Source: Paenibacillus sp. FSL W8-0186
GTDB taxonomy: Bacteria; Bacillota; Bacilli; Paenibacillales; Paenibacillaceae
DNA: 64,000 nt
Assembly: GCF_037969765.1 (NCBI RefSeq)
Contig: NZ_CP150207.1
Span: 5,277,501 to 5,341,500 of the forward strand
Direction of reading: 5' to 3'
Shown here: in pieces, positions 9,261-18,472 of the stretch
Numbering within the stretch: the first letter of the stretch is position 1
Layout: every line of letters starts with the position of its first letter
The notes under the pieces: model-generated
Database searches by the model: none
The model's input: only the letters and a program-made list of their open reading frames with translations
Told to the model about the DNA's origin: nothing
Made by a program: the position numbers and the translations under genes

Positions 9261-9596
9261 CTACTCCGCTGTCCTGTTCCCCTCGTTCTCCACGTAATAT
9301 TTGAGCATGGACAGCTTGTTGTCCCAAAATTGCTCAAAGTAATTCAACCAATACTGCAGCTCCTGCAGCGGCTCCGGGTCAAGACGGTACCTGGTCTCCC
9401 GGCCTACCTTCCGCTCCCGGACCAGCCCGGCTGAGGACAGGACATGCAGATGCTTGGATACGGCGGTACGGCTCATCGGAAAGTGTCCGCTGATCTCCTT
9501 AACGGGCATTTCCTGCCTGCTGAGCAAACTCAGCAATTGCCGGCGGGTCGGGTCGGCTATGGCCTGGAACACATCGTACTTCGGGGCTTCCGACAT
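9261..9596 (-). CDS. ArsR-family repressor (SdpR/YuzN type)
   Basis: 111 residues with an ArsR winged-helix domain: DVFQAIADPTRRQLLSLLS, then the recognition region MSRTAVSKHLHVLSSAGLV and the wing RKVGRETRYRLDP. There are no Cys metal-site motifs, so it belongs to the metal-independent group that often partners AHSA1/SRPBCC genes. It starts 2 bases after the stop of the AHSA1 gene on the same strand, hence one operon. It probably represses its own operon through the palindrome at 10083-10098. Confidence 0.9.
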   Translation of the reverse strand: MSEAPKYDVFQAIADPTRRQLLSLLSRQEMPVKEISGHFPMSRTAVSKHLHVLSSAGLVRERKVGRETRYRLDPEPLQELQYWLNYFEQFWDNKLSMLKYYVENEGNRTAE

Positions 9597-9598
9597 GC

Positions 9599-10033
9599 TC
9601 AGCCTTCCACGTAAGAGGCCAGCTTCTGCACCAATCCGCCCCAGCCTTGATCCATACGAGGACGCACAATGGAATGAGCCTCTCCGAACTCCGTAACCTG
9701 ATCCGCGCTCCAGCCGCTGTGAATCAGCGTGAACTCCGTTTGCCCGCCTGCTTCTACCAGTTCAAAGGACAACGTCCAATCTTTCCCCCATGTAAAAGAA
9801 AGCCGATGCGGCGGCTGAATCTCCGTCACCTTGCAGGGCGAGTTGCCAAATGGCCCGGCATTCAGCACGAATTCGAACCCCTCCTTCGGTTCAAAATTGT
9901 TGGGCATAAACCAAGCAGCGATTCCCTCCGATGTGGCCACAGCCTCCCACACTTTGCCGATGGGTGCGTTCACTACAATCGTGCGCCGTATATCCGGAAG
10001 CGATCCGCCGTTTGTTTGTTGGTCTTTGTTCAT
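9599..10033 (-). CDS. AHSA1/SRPBCC-domain protein
   Basis: 144 residues. It has the Bet v1-like/SRPBCC fold signature of the AHSA1 group: RRTIVVNAPIGKVWEAVATSEGIAAWF near the start, and a C-terminal GWGGLVQKLASYVEG helix. Such proteins bind hydrophobic ligands; no enzyme activity can be assigned. The ATG at 10033 is preceded by AAGGAG at about 10 nt; an in-frame GTG seven codons earlier in the long frame sits closer (4 nt). First gene of a two-gene operon with the downstream ArsR repressor. Confidence 0.85.
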   Translation of the reverse strand: MNKDQQTNGGSLPDIRRTIVVNAPIGKVWEAVATSEGIAAWFMPNNFEPKEGFEFVLNAGPFGNSPCKVTEIQPPHRLSFTWGKDWTLSFELVEAGGQTEFTLIHSGWSADQVTEFGEAHSIVRPRMDQGWGGLVQKLASYVEG

Positions 10034-10082
10034 ATCCACACTGCTCCTTATCAATTGTTGATTTTATCTCTGCGCAGAATAC

Positions 10083-10135
10083 GAAACCTTTTGGTTTCCA
10101 ATCCAATGATATGACACCCAAAGGTTTCATGTCAA
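10083..10135 (-). promoter_or_regulatory. Promoter with ArsR-type operator for the AHSA1-arsR operon
   Basis: On the minus strand TTGACA (10130-10135), an 18-bp spacer and TATCAT (10106-10111). The perfect palindrome GAAACC-TTTT-GGTTTC (10083-10098) covers the expected start site, and a further GAAACC half-site lies in the spacer (10123-10128). The arrangement suits repression by the ArsR protein encoded in the same operon. Confidence 0.65.
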
Positions 10136-10221
10136 GCGCCAGATTTTACACCTTATCATGCCCGTCCCGCAAAAAGTCACCCCTTCTGTACTCTTGGTCA
10201 TTCTCCGGTTCGAAGCCGAAA

Positions 10222-10257
10222 ATAAAAGGCCGCACCTACTATGAAAGCAGATGCGGC
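10222..10257 (-). terminator. Intrinsic terminator of the alpha-galactosidase gene
   Basis: Minus strand GCCGCA/TGCGGC stem with a 17-nt loop, followed by CTTTTATTTT, 28 bases after the stop codon. Confidence 0.75.
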
Positions 10258-10284
10258 ACTCAGGCACATTACAGATATAAACAA

Positions 10285-12396
10285 TTACTTCACCTTGATC
10301 TCCAGCAGCCTTGCCGTCTCCGGCTGCGGCAGAGCGACCTGGAGGACGCCTTCCGCTTCGTTCCACTGCCAGCTGCAATCAAATCCCTGCGGATAGGCGC
10401 AGCGAATATCAAGCGCTTTGCCCTGCAGCTGCGCCAGAGGCAAGCCAATTTGGGCAGACTCGCCGCGAACGCGCCAGACGGCCAGATAAACGCTGTCCTC
10501 ATGGCGCATCCCCAGGCAGATCCACTCATCCTGCTGCTTCGGCAGCCCTAGCGGCCAGAAAGGCAGCGCCCGCGGGATATGATGGCGGATCGACTTATAG
10601 TAATCGAGCGCCTCTTTGACCAGCTCGCGGCGGCGCGGGCTTAGTTCGGCGAGATGTCCGCTTTGGTGTACCCGCAGCAGCAGGGCGTTCACCATATTGA
10701 ACACGACTTCCTCATCATCGCCCTCGCGCAGCGGGTAAGACCAGATCGCCGATTGCTCCGGCGTAAGCGCCGAAGGCGACGCTGCCGCGATAGCCGCGTA
10801 ATTTACGTAATTCTCCTGATCGCTCGTCGACTGGATACTGTGGCGGCTTAGCATGGCGTAATCCATCCGCATGCCGCCACTGGAGCAATTTTCGATGACC
10901 AGATCGGGATACCTTGCAAAGATCCGGTCCAGCCAGGCCAAATATGCCCGGTTGTGCTGAAGCAATCCGTCGCCATAGCTGTCGGCATCCTTCTCGGTGC
11001 CGATCCCCGCATTGATGTTATAGTCCATCTTGATATACCCTACGCCGTAATCCTCTACGAGCCGGCGGATCACTTCGTCCGCATGGGCGATGACCTCAGG
11101 ATTCCGGTAATCCAGCTGGTAGCGGCTCCGATCCTTCACCCGCTTCCCATGACGCTGGAAGAACCAGCCGTCGTTCGTCTCCTTGAGCTTCGGACTGTTG
11201 ATTCCCATAACTTCAAGCTCGAGCCATAAGCCGGGAACCATTCCCTTGCCGCGGATATAATCGAGCACGTATTTAATCCCTTCCGGGAACCGTTCTGCAG
11301 ATGGGAGCCACTCGCCTACGCCGTCCCACCATTCGCCGGAGGCGTACCAGCCGGCATCAATACAGAAATATTCGCAGCCTACGTCTGCCGCCGCATCGAT
11401 CAATGGCAGCAGCTTCTCGGTCGTCGGATCGCCCCATAGGCAATTCATGTAATCATTGAAAATAACCTGCAGTTGGCGGTTGTCTTCATTTGGCCGCCGA
11501 ATCAATCGGCGGTAATGCGTCAATTGCCCAACCGCCTCGTCGACGGAGCCTTCCACGGCCCCAACCGCGACCGGAACCGAACTAAAGGTTTCGCCCGGTT
11601 TCAGCGAAATCCACCAATGGTTGTCGTGTTCAGTCGGTCCGCTGATCAATAGCGTCAGCAAATCGGACTGCTCGATAATTTCCCAGTGCCACGAGCCGTT
11701 ATGCTCGATTTGCCAGAACAAGGCCGTTCCCGCCTCGCCATTTTCCAGAATCGCCATCGGAACATGCTCTGCTGCGGACCAGGAGCCGGTATTGCTGCAG
11801 GACACCCGCTTGGAGCCCCTGTCGATCAAATGCGACAGACCCAGCTCTGGCAAGCTGTACGTCCGCCACTGCAATTCGCTCTGCCAGCCATGGTGCGGAA
11901 TCGATAGCCGCATTTTGTCGTCCCGAGCCCCTGAGCCTTCCTTATCAATTCCGGTTAGCGCGAAGCTGGAGACGTATTCTACGCCTACAGGCTGCGAGCC
12001 CTGATTGATCAGCTCGACCCAGCAGCGGACAACAGCCGTCCCATCATAGAACTGGAAATGCTGGACCGCCTGCAGTGAGGTCACCGGATCATTTAAGACG
12101 ATTTCCAGCTTGCGTCCATGAACCGTCCGCTCGTCCCTATGCGTCACGTATTGCAGACGCAGGCCAGGATAACTGGCCCGGTGTGTTCTCCCGTGATATT
12201 CATCCCGGTCTTCGCCCGTCAGCTGCAGCTCGAGCAATCGCAAGCCTTTCTTATGCGTCTCGCTTAAACGGCTAATGATGCCCTCTACAGCCGGCCAAGG
12301 CGCAGCACCGAAATGAAGCAATAAAACATCGCGCTCGTCCGTTACCTCAAATACCAGCTGCAGTCCGTTTTCTTCCAGCGTTATGATTTGATTCAC
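10285..12396 (-). CDS. Alpha-galactosidase, GH36 family
   Basis: About 703 residues, the usual GH36 size, with no signal peptide, so cytoplasmic. It has an N-terminal beta-sandwich, then a TIM barrel with FCIDAGWY, the nucleophile region YIKMDYN, the ENCSSGGMRMDYAML segment, and the acid/base region around STSDQENY. It should hydrolyse terminal alpha-1,6-galactose from imported melibiose/raffinose-type sugars. Start: a GTG at 12396 has AAAGGAAG at good spacing, whereas the ATG at 12432 has AGGAG touching it; I prefer the GTG. It is last in the run yesM-yesN-binding protein-GH36, separated from the binding protein by a hairpin. Confidence 0.92.
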   Translation of the reverse strand: MNQIITLEENGLQLVFEVTDERDVLLLHFGAAPWPAVEGIISRLSETHKKGLRLLELQLTGEDRDEYHGRTHRASYPGLRLQYVTHRDERTVHGRKLEIVLNDPVTSLQAVQHFQFYDGTAVVRCWVELINQGSQPVGVEYVSSFALTGIDKEGSGARDDKMRLSIPHHGWQSELQWRTYSLPELGLSHLIDRGSKRVSCSNTGSWSAAEHVPMAILENGEAGTALFWQIEHNGSWHWEIIEQSDLLTLLISGPTEHDNHWWISLKPGETFSSVPVAVGAVEGSVDEAVGQLTHYRRLIRRPNEDNRQLQVIFNDYMNCLWGDPTTEKLLPLIDAAADVGCEYFCIDAGWYASGEWWDGVGEWLPSAERFPEGIKYVLDYIRGKGMVPGLWLELEVMGINSPKLKETNDGWFFQRHGKRVKDRSRYQLDYRNPEVIAHADEVIRRLVEDYGVGYIKMDYNINAGIGTEKDADSYGDGLLQHNRAYLAWLDRIFARYPDLVIENCSSGGMRMDYAMLSRHSIQSTSDQENYVNYAAIAAASPSALTPEQSAIWSYPLREGDDEEVVFNMVNALLLRVHQSGHLAELSPRRRELVKEALDYYKSIRHHIPRALPFWPLGLPKQQDEWICLGMRHEDSVYLAVWRVRGESAQIGLPLAQLQGKALDIRCAYPQGFDCSWQWNEAEGVLQVALPQPETARLLEIKVK

Positions 12397-12440
12397 CGTC
12401 GTTACACTTCCTTTCGTTTGTTCACCGTTCATCTCCTAGA

Positions 12441-12477
12441 TAAAACTTAACTCAGCACCGGGGAGTGCTGAGTTAAG
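12441..12477 (-). terminator. Hairpin between binding-protein and alpha-galactosidase genes
   Basis: Perfect 13-bp inverted repeat CTTAACTCAGCAC/GTGCTGAGTTAAG with a 6-nt loop, followed on the minus strand by TTTTA. It can lower expression of the GH36 gene relative to the abundant binding protein, or act as a 3' stabilising structure. Confidence 0.8.
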
Positions 12478-12502
12478 AAAGAGAATATTAGGGTACGCAA
12501 AG

Positions 12503-13819
12503 TTATTCTGCAGAACCAAGTTGAATCCAAGCTTTTTGAATCTCGTCGATGGTTTTCTCTTTAGACTGATTTCCGCCAATGTACGCCTGCATCAGCTCAC
12601 CGAATTTTTGGTGGAACGTATCCAGCGAGTAGTTGATTGCCAAGTCGCCAGACGGCTGTACTTGCAGAATTTCATCCATTTGTTTAGGCATATCCAGGTC
12701 TGGCAGCGGAGCATCCTTGATTGGAGGGATAACCTTCGCTACGCCGGAGAACCAGTTTTTTCCGTAATCGGAAGTATACAGCCAGTTGAAGAATTCAACC
12801 GTTTCTTTAACAACTTTAGAGTCTTTGTTAATGCGCAGAGCCTGGTCAGCACCGGTAATAATCGTCGCTTGCTCCGCTTTATCACTTACAGGATAACCTG
12901 CAATTCCTAGGTTGATGTCCGGATTGATTTTCTTGATGGCTTCTTCGTCCCACGCGCCTTTACCTGTCATGAACGCTGCTTTGCCGGAAGCAAAGTCGCT
13001 GACTTGGGCGTTGCTGTCGCGCTCAAGCGGCTTGTCTGTTCCATGCTTGATCGTTGTGTCGATGAACTCAAAGAAGTTATTGGCCAGAACCGGATGTTCA
13101 GCAAATGTCGTGTTGCCGGCGATGAAGCCGTCAACCAAATCCTTCGCGCTCATACTGGCATCCTGAGCTGCCGCATCCACGAAGTGTTGGAAAATGTGCT
13201 TCCATACCCACCACTCTTTATAAGCGTTGGCAAAAGGAGTGATGCCTTTCGCTTCCAGCTTGGTGATCGCATCTTGCAATTCCGCCGTAGTCGCAGGCAC
13301 TTGCGTAATGCCGGCTTGCTCAAGCAGATCTTTGTTGTAGATCAGCGTGAAGAGGTTGCCTTTAATCGGAAGACCCAGTACTCTGCCGTCGGAGGAAGAC
13401 ATGTTCGAGCGAACAGCATCCGTCATAGCGGCAGCTAGCGGCTCACCTGTCAAATCCGCGCTGTATTCCGCAAAAGTATCAATATCTCCGCCGGCTGTCG
13501 TTTGGAATACGTCCGGCGTGCTGCCTGCCGCAATTCTGGATTTCAGGACCGTATTGTAGTCGGCCTGCATGATTTCCAGGTTGATCGTTACGTTAGGCTT
13601 AACTTTTTTGTACTCTTCGATATAAGCATTAAACGCGTCTGTATATTCTGGAGAAGCTGTAAACATGTTAATCGTTACGGGCTTGGAAGAATCAGCGTTT
13701 CCGCCCTCTCCTGCTGCGCCGTTTGTCCCATTATTGGCTGCCTTGTCGCCGCCGCAGGCTGACAGAAGTCCCATCAACAGCACCAAACTGAATGACATGG
13801 CCAAAAATTTCTTCTTCAT
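12503..13819 (-). CDS. Sugar ABC transporter substrate-binding lipoprotein
   Basis: 438 residues from ATG at 13819 (GGGGGT about 11 nt upstream). The signal peptide ends in the lipobox LLSACGG, so it is a lipid-anchored extracytoplasmic protein. A low-complexity Asn/Gly linker is followed by a type I extracellular solute-binding fold (SBP_bac_1): PVTINMFTASPEY, VFQTTAGGDIDTF and the DWIY-like FFNWLYTSDYG region. Context (GH36, two MalF/MalG-type permeases) suggests alpha-galactoside or raffinose-family ligands. No ATPase gene is near; a shared MsmX-type ATPase elsewhere is expected. Confidence 0.92.
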   Translation of the reverse strand: MKKKFLAMSFSLVLLMGLLSACGGDKAANNGTNGAAGEGGNADSSKPVTINMFTASPEYTDAFNAYIEEYKKVKPNVTINLEIMQADYNTVLKSRIAAGSTPDVFQTTAGGDIDTFAEYSADLTGEPLAAAMTDAVRSNMSSSDGRVLGLPIKGNLFTLIYNKDLLEQAGITQVPATTAELQDAITKLEAKGITPFANAYKEWWVWKHIFQHFVDAAAQDASMSAKDLVDGFIAGNTTFAEHPVLANNFFEFIDTTIKHGTDKPLERDSNAQVSDFASGKAAFMTGKGAWDEEAIKKINPDINLGIAGYPVSDKAEQATIITGADQALRINKDSKVVKETVEFFNWLYTSDYGKNWFSGVAKVIPPIKDAPLPDLDMPKQMDEILQVQPSGDLAINYSLDTFHQKFGELMQAYIGGNQSKEKTIDEIQKAWIQLGSAE

Positions 13820-13943
13820 AAGTTTTTTTACCCCCACTTTCATTGGTTAGTATGTCTATGAGACTATTCTAAAGAAATGGGCTCTTGATAAAAATGTAGA
13901 TAAGTGGCAACTTGAGGGTAAAAAAGTGTAGTCCTCCCCCTGT

Positions 13944-15590
13944 TCACTTTTTCTCCCCTTCCTGCCTCATCCGGTACTCTGAAGGCGACACTCCGTAGTA
14001 GTTGCGGAATGCCTTGCTGAAATAGTTCTTGTCCTTATACCCCAGCATCTCTGAAATTTCCTGGATTTTCAAAGACGGATCGTCCAGGAGCACACAAGCC
14101 TTATCCATTCTTACCTTCTGCATGTACTCATGAATCCCGAACCCGAACTGCTGCTTGAAAAGCTTCATTAAGTATTCCCGGCTCAGGAAATATTTCTCGG
14201 TAAACATGGAAATTTTAATATCCTCGAAATAATGCTGGTCGATGTATTCCTTAATATCCTCGATATGAAAAGGCCGGTTAACGGTCATCGACTCCCGGAT
14301 CTGCTCGCTGTAATAGTCCAGAATGCGATGAAGCAGCTGCTCGTATTCGTCTGTTGTGCTGAAATCTCCGCTTAATCCCGCTGCATCAAGCGAGCTGCGG
14401 GATCCGGTCGCGGGGAGCTTGGCGGAGGAAACGCCCAAATCCAGCGCCATATCGTTGAACAGGACGATAATATCGCGAATCATGCGCTCGGCTTCTCCCA
14501 GTGTAAAGCTGTCGGCCTCTTTGATTTTCTTCGTAAAGTCTGCGAAAACGATCCTGGCATGATTCATATTTCCGGATTCAAGGGCAGTTCTTAGAATAGG
14601 CATCCGGCTAGTCAAAGACATCGGCTCAGGCGTTCCTGCTCTCTCCTTGGCGCCAAACACGGTTGTCCCCTTGAGCCTATGGAGGTCGATAGCCATAATC
14701 GAGGAGCGCGCTTCATCGTAAGAATCGGCTAACTGCGTAACCTCTTCGTACACATGCCCAATCCCTGCCGCTGATACGATCCCGAACAGGTCGCTTAGCG
14801 TATGCCCAACCTTTTTCATCAAATAGTCGGCACGGAAAGCAAGATCCTCCGGATATCCTCCCTGCATCGTAAAAATCGCGATGATTTCCCTGTCCTGCTT
14901 CGGATTAGGGAAGCTGAAGCACAGGTCGTCCTCTGTCGCCACCTCGTTAATGACATTCGCCACGGCGAAATAGAGCAGCTCCGTGTCCCGGTTAAAGCGC
15001 TTGTCGCGGACATGCTGCATATTCAGAAGCTGCAATACGAGCGCGCCAAAACGGTTATCCTCCTGATCGGCACCGATGAGCGGAAGAAACGCTTGGTTGC
15101 TCTGCTTCTTGAAGCCCCGCCCGAGGATGGACAAATAAATTTTCTCCTTCAGTTTAGGCAGGGACATATTAAAGGCGATATTCCGTGTAATCAGCTCGCT
15201 ATGCGTCTGCCGCTTCGCCTCCAGCACATCAATCGCCTTGCGCAGCGCTTGGTTCAGATCCTGGCGGTTAATCGGCTTCAGCAAGTAGTCAACGACCTTG
15301 GAATGGATCGCCTGCCTTGTAAATTCGAAATCATTGTAGCCGCTGATGACGATCGTCAGCAGTTCGGGATAATCCTGCTCCACAATGCGCAGGAACTCCA
15401 CCCCGTTCATCTCCGGCATTTTCATATCTACCATCACGAGATCGGGCTGATGCTTCTTTAGCATGTCCAGCCCGGCAACACCGTTCGTAGCCTCCCAAAT
15501 CTCCCCGACCTGCAGTCCTTTCCAATCGCCCAATATTTTAATGGCCTCGCGCAGCGGCTCCTCGTCGTCAATGATGAGTACTTTATACAT
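13944..15590 (-). CDS. YesN-type AraC-family response regulator
   Basis: 548 residues. N-terminal receiver domain (1-125) with the acidic pocket at IIDDEEPLR, the phosphoacceptor Asp in VDMKMPEMNG and the conserved Lys in LLKPINR. A middle region (about 130-430) has no enzyme motif, and a C-terminal AraC double HTH (about 440-545) contains IHEYMQKVRMDKACVLL and IQEISEMLGYKDKNYFSKAF. Its start overlaps the stop of the kinase gene by 8 bases, indicating translational coupling. It likely activates the adjacent sugar transport and GH36 genes. Confidence 0.94.
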   Translation of the reverse strand: MYKVLIIDDEEPLREAIKILGDWKGLQVGEIWEATNGVAGLDMLKKHQPDLVMVDMKMPEMNGVEFLRIVEQDYPELLTIVISGYNDFEFTRQAIHSKVVDYLLKPINRQDLNQALRKAIDVLEAKRQTHSELITRNIAFNMSLPKLKEKIYLSILGRGFKKQSNQAFLPLIGADQEDNRFGALVLQLLNMQHVRDKRFNRDTELLYFAVANVINEVATEDDLCFSFPNPKQDREIIAIFTMQGGYPEDLAFRADYLMKKVGHTLSDLFGIVSAAGIGHVYEEVTQLADSYDEARSSIMAIDLHRLKGTTVFGAKERAGTPEPMSLTSRMPILRTALESGNMNHARIVFADFTKKIKEADSFTLGEAERMIRDIIVLFNDMALDLGVSSAKLPATGSRSSLDAAGLSGDFSTTDEYEQLLHRILDYYSEQIRESMTVNRPFHIEDIKEYIDQHYFEDIKISMFTEKYFLSREYLMKLFKQQFGFGIHEYMQKVRMDKACVLLDDPSLKIQEISEMLGYKDKNYFSKAFRNYYGVSPSEYRMRQEGEKK

Positions 15591-17406
15591 GTCCTACGCC
15601 TCCCCGCGGTATCCTCATCGTCATTTCCGTCCCTGATCCATCGCTGTGGATTGCAAGTCCCGATTGATCGCCATATAACAGCTTCAATCGGGTATTCAAA
15701 TTTTTCAGACCGATATTCTCCCCTTCCTGCTCCTCCCACTCTACTTCAAATGTATCCAATATTTGCTCCAGCCTGTCCGGAGATATGCCCGGACCATCGT
15801 CATAAACCGAAATAATGGCATGGCTCTCGCTCACCGTGGCCCGAACGACAATTGTAACCGGCGTGGATACCTTCTCCACCGCATGCTTGATCGAATTCTC
15901 TACCAGGGACTGGATGGACAGCTTGGGAATTTGCAGCTCCATCAGCGATTCGTCCCACTCGATATTTACCCGAAGGCGGCTGCCGAATCTAGCGCTTTGC
16001 AGCGCCAGATATCTCTCGATATGCTTCAGCTCTTCCCTAGCGTATACGATATCTTTGCCGCTTATGCAGTACCGCAGCGTCAGCGCCAAAGCGTCCACCA
16101 TATCGGCCACATCGTCGTTTCCGCTCTTCAAGGCCTTCGTAGATATCGCCTGAAGCGCATTGTAGAGAAAATGAGGGTTAATTTCCGCCTCCAGCGCCTT
16201 CAGGATCGCATTTTTCTCGACGAGCTTCATGCGATAGCGTTCATTGATCAGATCATTTGTCCGCCGCACCATCTGATTGAAATGCATCGTTAAGTAAGCT
16301 ATCTCATCATTGCCCTGCACGGGGGCCTCCGCATCAAACGTCCCTTCACTGAACCGCCGCATATGGCGCGAGAGCCGATTTAGCGGCCTGGTAATGGCAT
16401 TTGAAGTCAAAGTAACGAGAATGACCGATATGACCAGAAAAATAAAGCCGGTCAAATAACTCAAATTCCGCGCTTTCGTAGCTGCTTCATAGATGCTGCT
16501 GTATGGGATCGGCTTGATCAGCTTCCAGCCGTCCTGCTGCCCTACGTCATACACGACGAGGTACCGCTTGTCCCCATCCGACCAGGTGACAGGGCTGCCT
16601 GAGTCATCGCCAATGTTCTGGAACCAGTCGGCCGAGCTGATCGCCTCATAAACCTCCAAATCATCCATGTGAAAAGGCACGTTGTCTGGGTCGAGGTACA
16701 TGAGATGTTCTCCCTCTTCGAACGGAATGTCGCTCATAATGCTGTCCTTCACCGTCGGCTTCAGGTAGAACGATAGCACCGCCCGCGGCTCCCGCGAGGC
16801 AATCGAGCGCAGCACGCGGTGGTAACCCATGAATTCCGGCTCGGTAATCATCGTATATCCGCTAGTCGCATCCGGCAGGACGAAGGATTGGAACGAACGG
16901 TTCTGCGGACTGTTCATCGCCTCCTGGTACCACGGCTGCTCATCGATGCCGCCCTGATAACCGGATCTGACCGTTATATTGTAGGCCTCGCGGCTAATCG
17001 AATAATATTTTTGCTGATCGATCAAATACAAATAAATGCTCTCCAGGTCCTTGCGGCTGTAGAACAAATCCCTTAAATAATCTTCGAGATACATTCTGGC
17101 GGCATAATCATTGCCCTCTTGCATGACAGCCCGAATAATCTCGTCATATTTGTTGTGGGGCAGCGAGAACTGCTCGATCCCATCCAGGTAATCCTCCAGC
17201 TTCTGATTTACCAGCATCAGGTTGTTCGTCGTACTGGCAATGCTGTTGCTGACCGATTCCTTCTGGAGCATTTGATAGGAAATGACCGTAAGCGATCCCA
17301 CGATAAGTATAATAATGGATGTAAAAAGCAAGTTTAGCTTATTGACTAATTTGCGAGACATCCGCTCAATAAGCGATTTCATAGCTGCGGTTAAACTTTT
17401 GATCAT
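15583..17406 (-). CDS. YesM-type sensor histidine kinase
   Basis: 607 residues. TM1 (about 23-45), an extracellular dCache-like sensor (50-305), TM2 (about 310-330), HAMP (330-385), His_kinase domain with INPHFLYNAL carrying the phosphorylated His, and a HATPase_c domain with LVENSIKHAV (N box) and YDDGPGI (G1 box). It belongs to the LytS/YesM class. It is co-transcribed with the YesN regulator. The signal is probably an extracellular sugar, perhaps through the adjacent binding lipoprotein; this is inference. TATAAT at 17494-17499 on the minus strand could be its -10. Confidence 0.94.
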   Translation of the reverse strand: MIKSLTAAMKSLIERMSRKLVNKLNLLFTSIIILIVGSLTVISYQMLQKESVSNSIASTTNNLMLVNQKLEDYLDGIEQFSLPHNKYDEIIRAVMQEGNDYAARMYLEDYLRDLFYSRKDLESIYLYLIDQQKYYSISREAYNITVRSGYQGGIDEQPWYQEAMNSPQNRSFQSFVLPDATSGYTMITEPEFMGYHRVLRSIASREPRAVLSFYLKPTVKDSIMSDIPFEEGEHLMYLDPDNVPFHMDDLEVYEAISSADWFQNIGDDSGSPVTWSDGDKRYLVVYDVGQQDGWKLIKPIPYSSIYEAATKARNLSYLTGFIFLVISVILVTLTSNAITRPLNRLSRHMRRFSEGTFDAEAPVQGNDEIAYLTMHFNQMVRRTNDLINERYRMKLVEKNAILKALEAEINPHFLYNALQAISTKALKSGNDDVADMVDALALTLRYCISGKDIVYAREELKHIERYLALQSARFGSRLRVNIEWDESLMELQIPKLSIQSLVENSIKHAVEKVSTPVTIVVRATVSESHAIISVYDDGPGISPDRLEQILDTFEVEWEEQEGENIGLKNLNTRLKLLYGDQSGLAIHSDGSGTEMTMRIPRGGVGHV

Positions 17407-17584
17407 CGCTGTCCCGTCCCCCTACACGTGCTACAGTTTACCTTTTTACCCTTAACTGTTTTCTTATGTCCATTTAGACGCGTCCGCCCCTGAATTATAA
17501 TTATTATAGCCGAAAACGACAGAGTGTATAGAAATGGCTGCTCTCTTGTCTGTATAAAATACGTTACGAAAAAGAGGTGCGACT

Positions 17585-18472
17585 ATGTTCAAATTGGGGA
17601 GAAAATGGGCTGAACGGTTGGAATTTGGCGTTTTCACACTGCCTGTTCTAATTAGCGTAATAGCCGTGTTCTATTACCCGTTTATGATGACGATTCGCTA
17701 TTCCTTAACGAAGTGGAATGGAATATCCAAAAACCCTAAATTCATAGGCTTGGACAATTTCAAGCAAATCTTTAGCGGCGATGCCAACTTTATGAATGCA
17801 AGCTGGTTCACGATTAAATATGCGATTTTGTACATCGTGCTCGTGAACGTGCTGGCCATTCTGCTGGCGCTTGTTCTGGATATGAAGATGAAATCAACAA
17901 CCTGGCTCAGAGCCGCATTCTTCATTCCTTACATTCTCAGCTTGGTTATCGTTGGTTTCATTTGGAAGTTTATCTTCATGCAAGGCTTCGAATCACTCGG
18001 GGCAAGCACAGGCTGGGGCATATTCAAGCTGAGCTGGCTCGGGGAACCAAATCTGGCCTTCATCTCCGTCCTGCTGGTCTCAATCTGGCAGTCGGTCGGT
18101 TTCTATCTCGTGATTTACATCGCCGGTCTGCAATCGGTGCCGGATGATATGAAGGAAGCAGCTACAGTAGACGGCGCTGGTCCAGTCCGCCGCTTCTTCA
18201 GCATTACGCTGCCTTTGCTGGCGCCTTCCATCACGATCTCCGTGTTTATGGCGCTGACGAACTCCATCAAAGTATTCGACGTTATCCTGTCCCTCACGGG
18301 CGGCGGTCCTGGCGGTACGACCTACAGCGTCGCTTACGATATATACCGGGATACGTTCCAGAATAACCTGTATGGATACGGTACGGCCAAAGCGCTTATT
18401 CTGTTCGTTGCCGTACTTATTATCACTATGATTCAATTGACGATCTTCAAACGCAGGGAGGTTGAGGCATAA
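17585..18472 (+). CDS. Sugar ABC transporter permease, MalF/UgpA type
   Basis: 295 residues, six predicted helices. The EAA loop is clear: EAATVDGAGPVRRFFSITLPLL at about 198-220, contacting the ATPase. AAAGAGGTG precedes the ATG. It diverges from the yesM-yesN-binding protein-GH36 run (179-bp gap) and its stop overlaps the next permease start by one base (TAATG). With its partner it should form the membrane channel for the sugar bound by the lipoprotein at 12503-13819. Confidence 0.92.
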   Translation: MFKLGRKWAERLEFGVFTLPVLISVIAVFYYPFMMTIRYSLTKWNGISKNPKFIGLDNFKQIFSGDANFMNASWFTIKYAILYIVLVNVLAILLALVLDMKMKSTTWLRAAFFIPYILSLVIVGFIWKFIFMQGFESLGASTGWGIFKLSWLGEPNLAFISVLLVSIWQSVGFYLVIYIAGLQSVPDDMKEAATVDGAGPVRRFFSITLPLLAPSITISVFMALTNSIKVFDVILSLTGGGPGGTTYSVAYDIYRDTFQNNLYGYGTAKALILFVAVLIITMIQLTIFKRREVEA

